DNA of 6,733 nt from an uncultured Clostridium sp. (GTDB lineage Bacteria > Bacillota_A > Clostridia > TANB77 > CAG-508): the NCBI GenBank assembly GCA_947244675.1, contig CAMXLV010000092.1:1-6733 (forward strand), given 5' to 3'. This document shows, in pieces, positions 6,029-6,733 of the stretch. Each line of letters begins with the position of its first letter. The first letter of the stretch is position 1. Below the pieces are notes generated by a model. That model searched no databases. It was not told the origin of the DNA and saw nothing but the letters and a program-made list of their open reading frames with translations. The translations under genes were made by a program, and so were the position numbers.

Positions 6029-6733
6029 TTATTTAAATAAATCAACAATAAATATAATGCCCGCAGCAATTCCTGCAACCACCCTAGCTCCTGGTGCTGG
6101 TATAGCTGCAACTAGTGCACAAGCTGCATATCCCGCCAATACACCATTTCCTACTGAAATAGTAACTTCGTGTGTTGTATTCCCATTGATAAAACCACCA
6201 CTAAAAGAAATGCCGTTTTCAAGACTCCATCCTGAACTTCCAGTAAGCCATGGTGTCAATTGCCAACTTGAGCCAAAACCAATATCGCTAGTTAAATATA
6301 CACTATATCCATACCAATTACCAAAATTTGTGCCGAAACCAACACTAGAACCATCCTTGCCAACATTACTAAATGAATAGAAAGTTTCAGGAGAATTGTG
6401 TTGTATGGTTACGCCATATGTAATGTTTCCCAAAGCTTTTGCCATTGTTGGATCTTTAATTAATGAGAATATGACTTTGTTTGTCATAAGAACTGAATTT
6501 GTCTTAATCCTATTAGCTTTCCCAAAGCCACCTTTTATAGTAGAATTATTGACTAGATTTCTTACAATTGAACTTGCCATTCTTCCACTAGCACTTCTAC
6601 CTACACTAAAACCACTATATGTAATACCAATCGGATTATTACTACAGTATGCATATAGATTCAATCCATTAATACTGCTAGGATCTAAATACTCAAAAGA
6701 ATCAGGAGTTAAAAACCTACCCCACTCAGGAAC
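6029..6733 (-). CDS. C-terminal end of an Rhs protein with membrane-active-looking toxin tip (cassette A, 5'-truncated by window)
   Basis: The reading frame is open to the window edge, so this is the last 234 residues of a larger protein and the true start is outside. Residues 1-34 are the end of the Rhs core (VPEWGRFLTPDS, then LDPSSINGLNLYAYCSNNP). The tip follows at once, without the common DPxGH motif. Residues 40-100 are small and polar. Residues 105-197 are rich in Gly, Ser, Thr and aromatics (for example GFGTNFGNWYGYSVYL), suggesting beta structure. Residues 198-231 are two hydrophobic stretches split by IPAPGAR, which could form a membrane hairpin. In the family, the core builds a shell and the variable tip is the delivered toxin. 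The tip is not one I recognise; membrane damage is inferred from the hairpin and from the membrane-bound partner next to it. It ends 13 bases before the immunity gene. This is probably the expressed tip of the locus. Confidence 0.85.
   Translation of the reverse strand, partial: VPEWGRFLTPDSFEYLDPSSINGLNLYAYCSNNPIGITYSGFSVGRSASGRMASSIVRNLVNNSTIKGGFGKANRIKTNSVLMTNKVIFSLIKDPTMAKALGNITYGVTIQHNSPETFYSFSNVGKDGSSVGFGTNFGNWYGYSVYLTSDIGFGSSWQLTPWLTGSSGWSLENGISFSGGFINGNTTHEVTISVGNGVLAGYAACALVAAIPAPGARVVAGIAAGIIFIVDLFK
6616..6733 (-). repeat. Rhs core repeat, copy A (in the expressed gene, cut by window edge)
   Basis: This is the same core segment as the copies at 1531 and 5093. The outer 55 bases (6679-6733) are identical to 1574-1628 and 5136-5190. 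The part nearer the tip has several differences, including SSING for TSIIG and LYAYCSNNP for LFAYCSNDP. Confidence 0.88.

Noticed and set aside
6057..6380. Plus-strand open frame opposite the tip of the main Rhs protein
   Set aside because: It is antisense to a clear Rhs tip; its Pro/Ala-rich start is the reverse reading of the Gly/Ala-rich hairpin, and no start signal is seen.
1531..6733. Core repeats as a CRISPR-like or satellite array
   Set aside because: Only three copies, far apart and coding for the Rhs core in frame.

Overview
The window reads as the 3' end of an Rhs-type polymorphic toxin locus from a low-GC Bacillota-like bacterium. This assignment rests on AT-rich sequence, strong AGGAGG-type ribosome binding sites, TGA used as stop and TGG for Trp, and an Rhs core wording (YYCKSRYYVPEWGRF) usual in gut Firmicutes. 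Genus cannot be fixed from the sequence. Every supported gene is on the minus strand, so transcription runs from 6733 towards 1.

Layout in transcription order. (A) The right edge carries the end of a larger Rhs protein whose core runs off the window (6733-6029). It has a glycine-rich, membrane-active-looking toxin tip and a two-helix membrane immunity protein (6015-5581), followed by a rho-independent terminator (5515-5480). (B) A displaced core-plus-toxin piece (5331-4630) has a large, very AT-rich helical-repeat partner (4625-3396). (C) A core-less, frameshifted toxin (3397-3032) has an intact immunity gene (3021-2647). (D) A core-less toxin (2575-2234) has a broken immunity gene (2255-1799) and, after it, part of a second copy of that immunity gene. 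(E) The partial second copy is fused in frame to another Rhs core fragment with a zinc-metallopeptidase-like tip (1832-939), followed by a lipoprotein immunity gene (920-513). (F) A small frameshifted gene (461-173) precedes a second terminator (150-116), which lies in a repeat related to the one after cassette A.

The picture is one expressed Rhs gene followed by a bank of displaced C-terminal toxin tips, each beside its own antidote. Each immunity gene has its own good ribosome binding site. The displaced toxin pieces have at best TTG codons with no convincing one, so they are probably silent tips usable after recombination through the shared core. Two core pieces (1531-1667 and 5093-5229) are almost identical although everything around them differs.

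Three genes are interrupted at homopolymers and one also by a stop codon. These may be real decay of silent cassettes or sequencing error; the sequence alone cannot tell. The arrangement belongs to a known class (orphan rhs-CT/immunity arrays). The individual toxin and immunity families are mostly not ones I can name.
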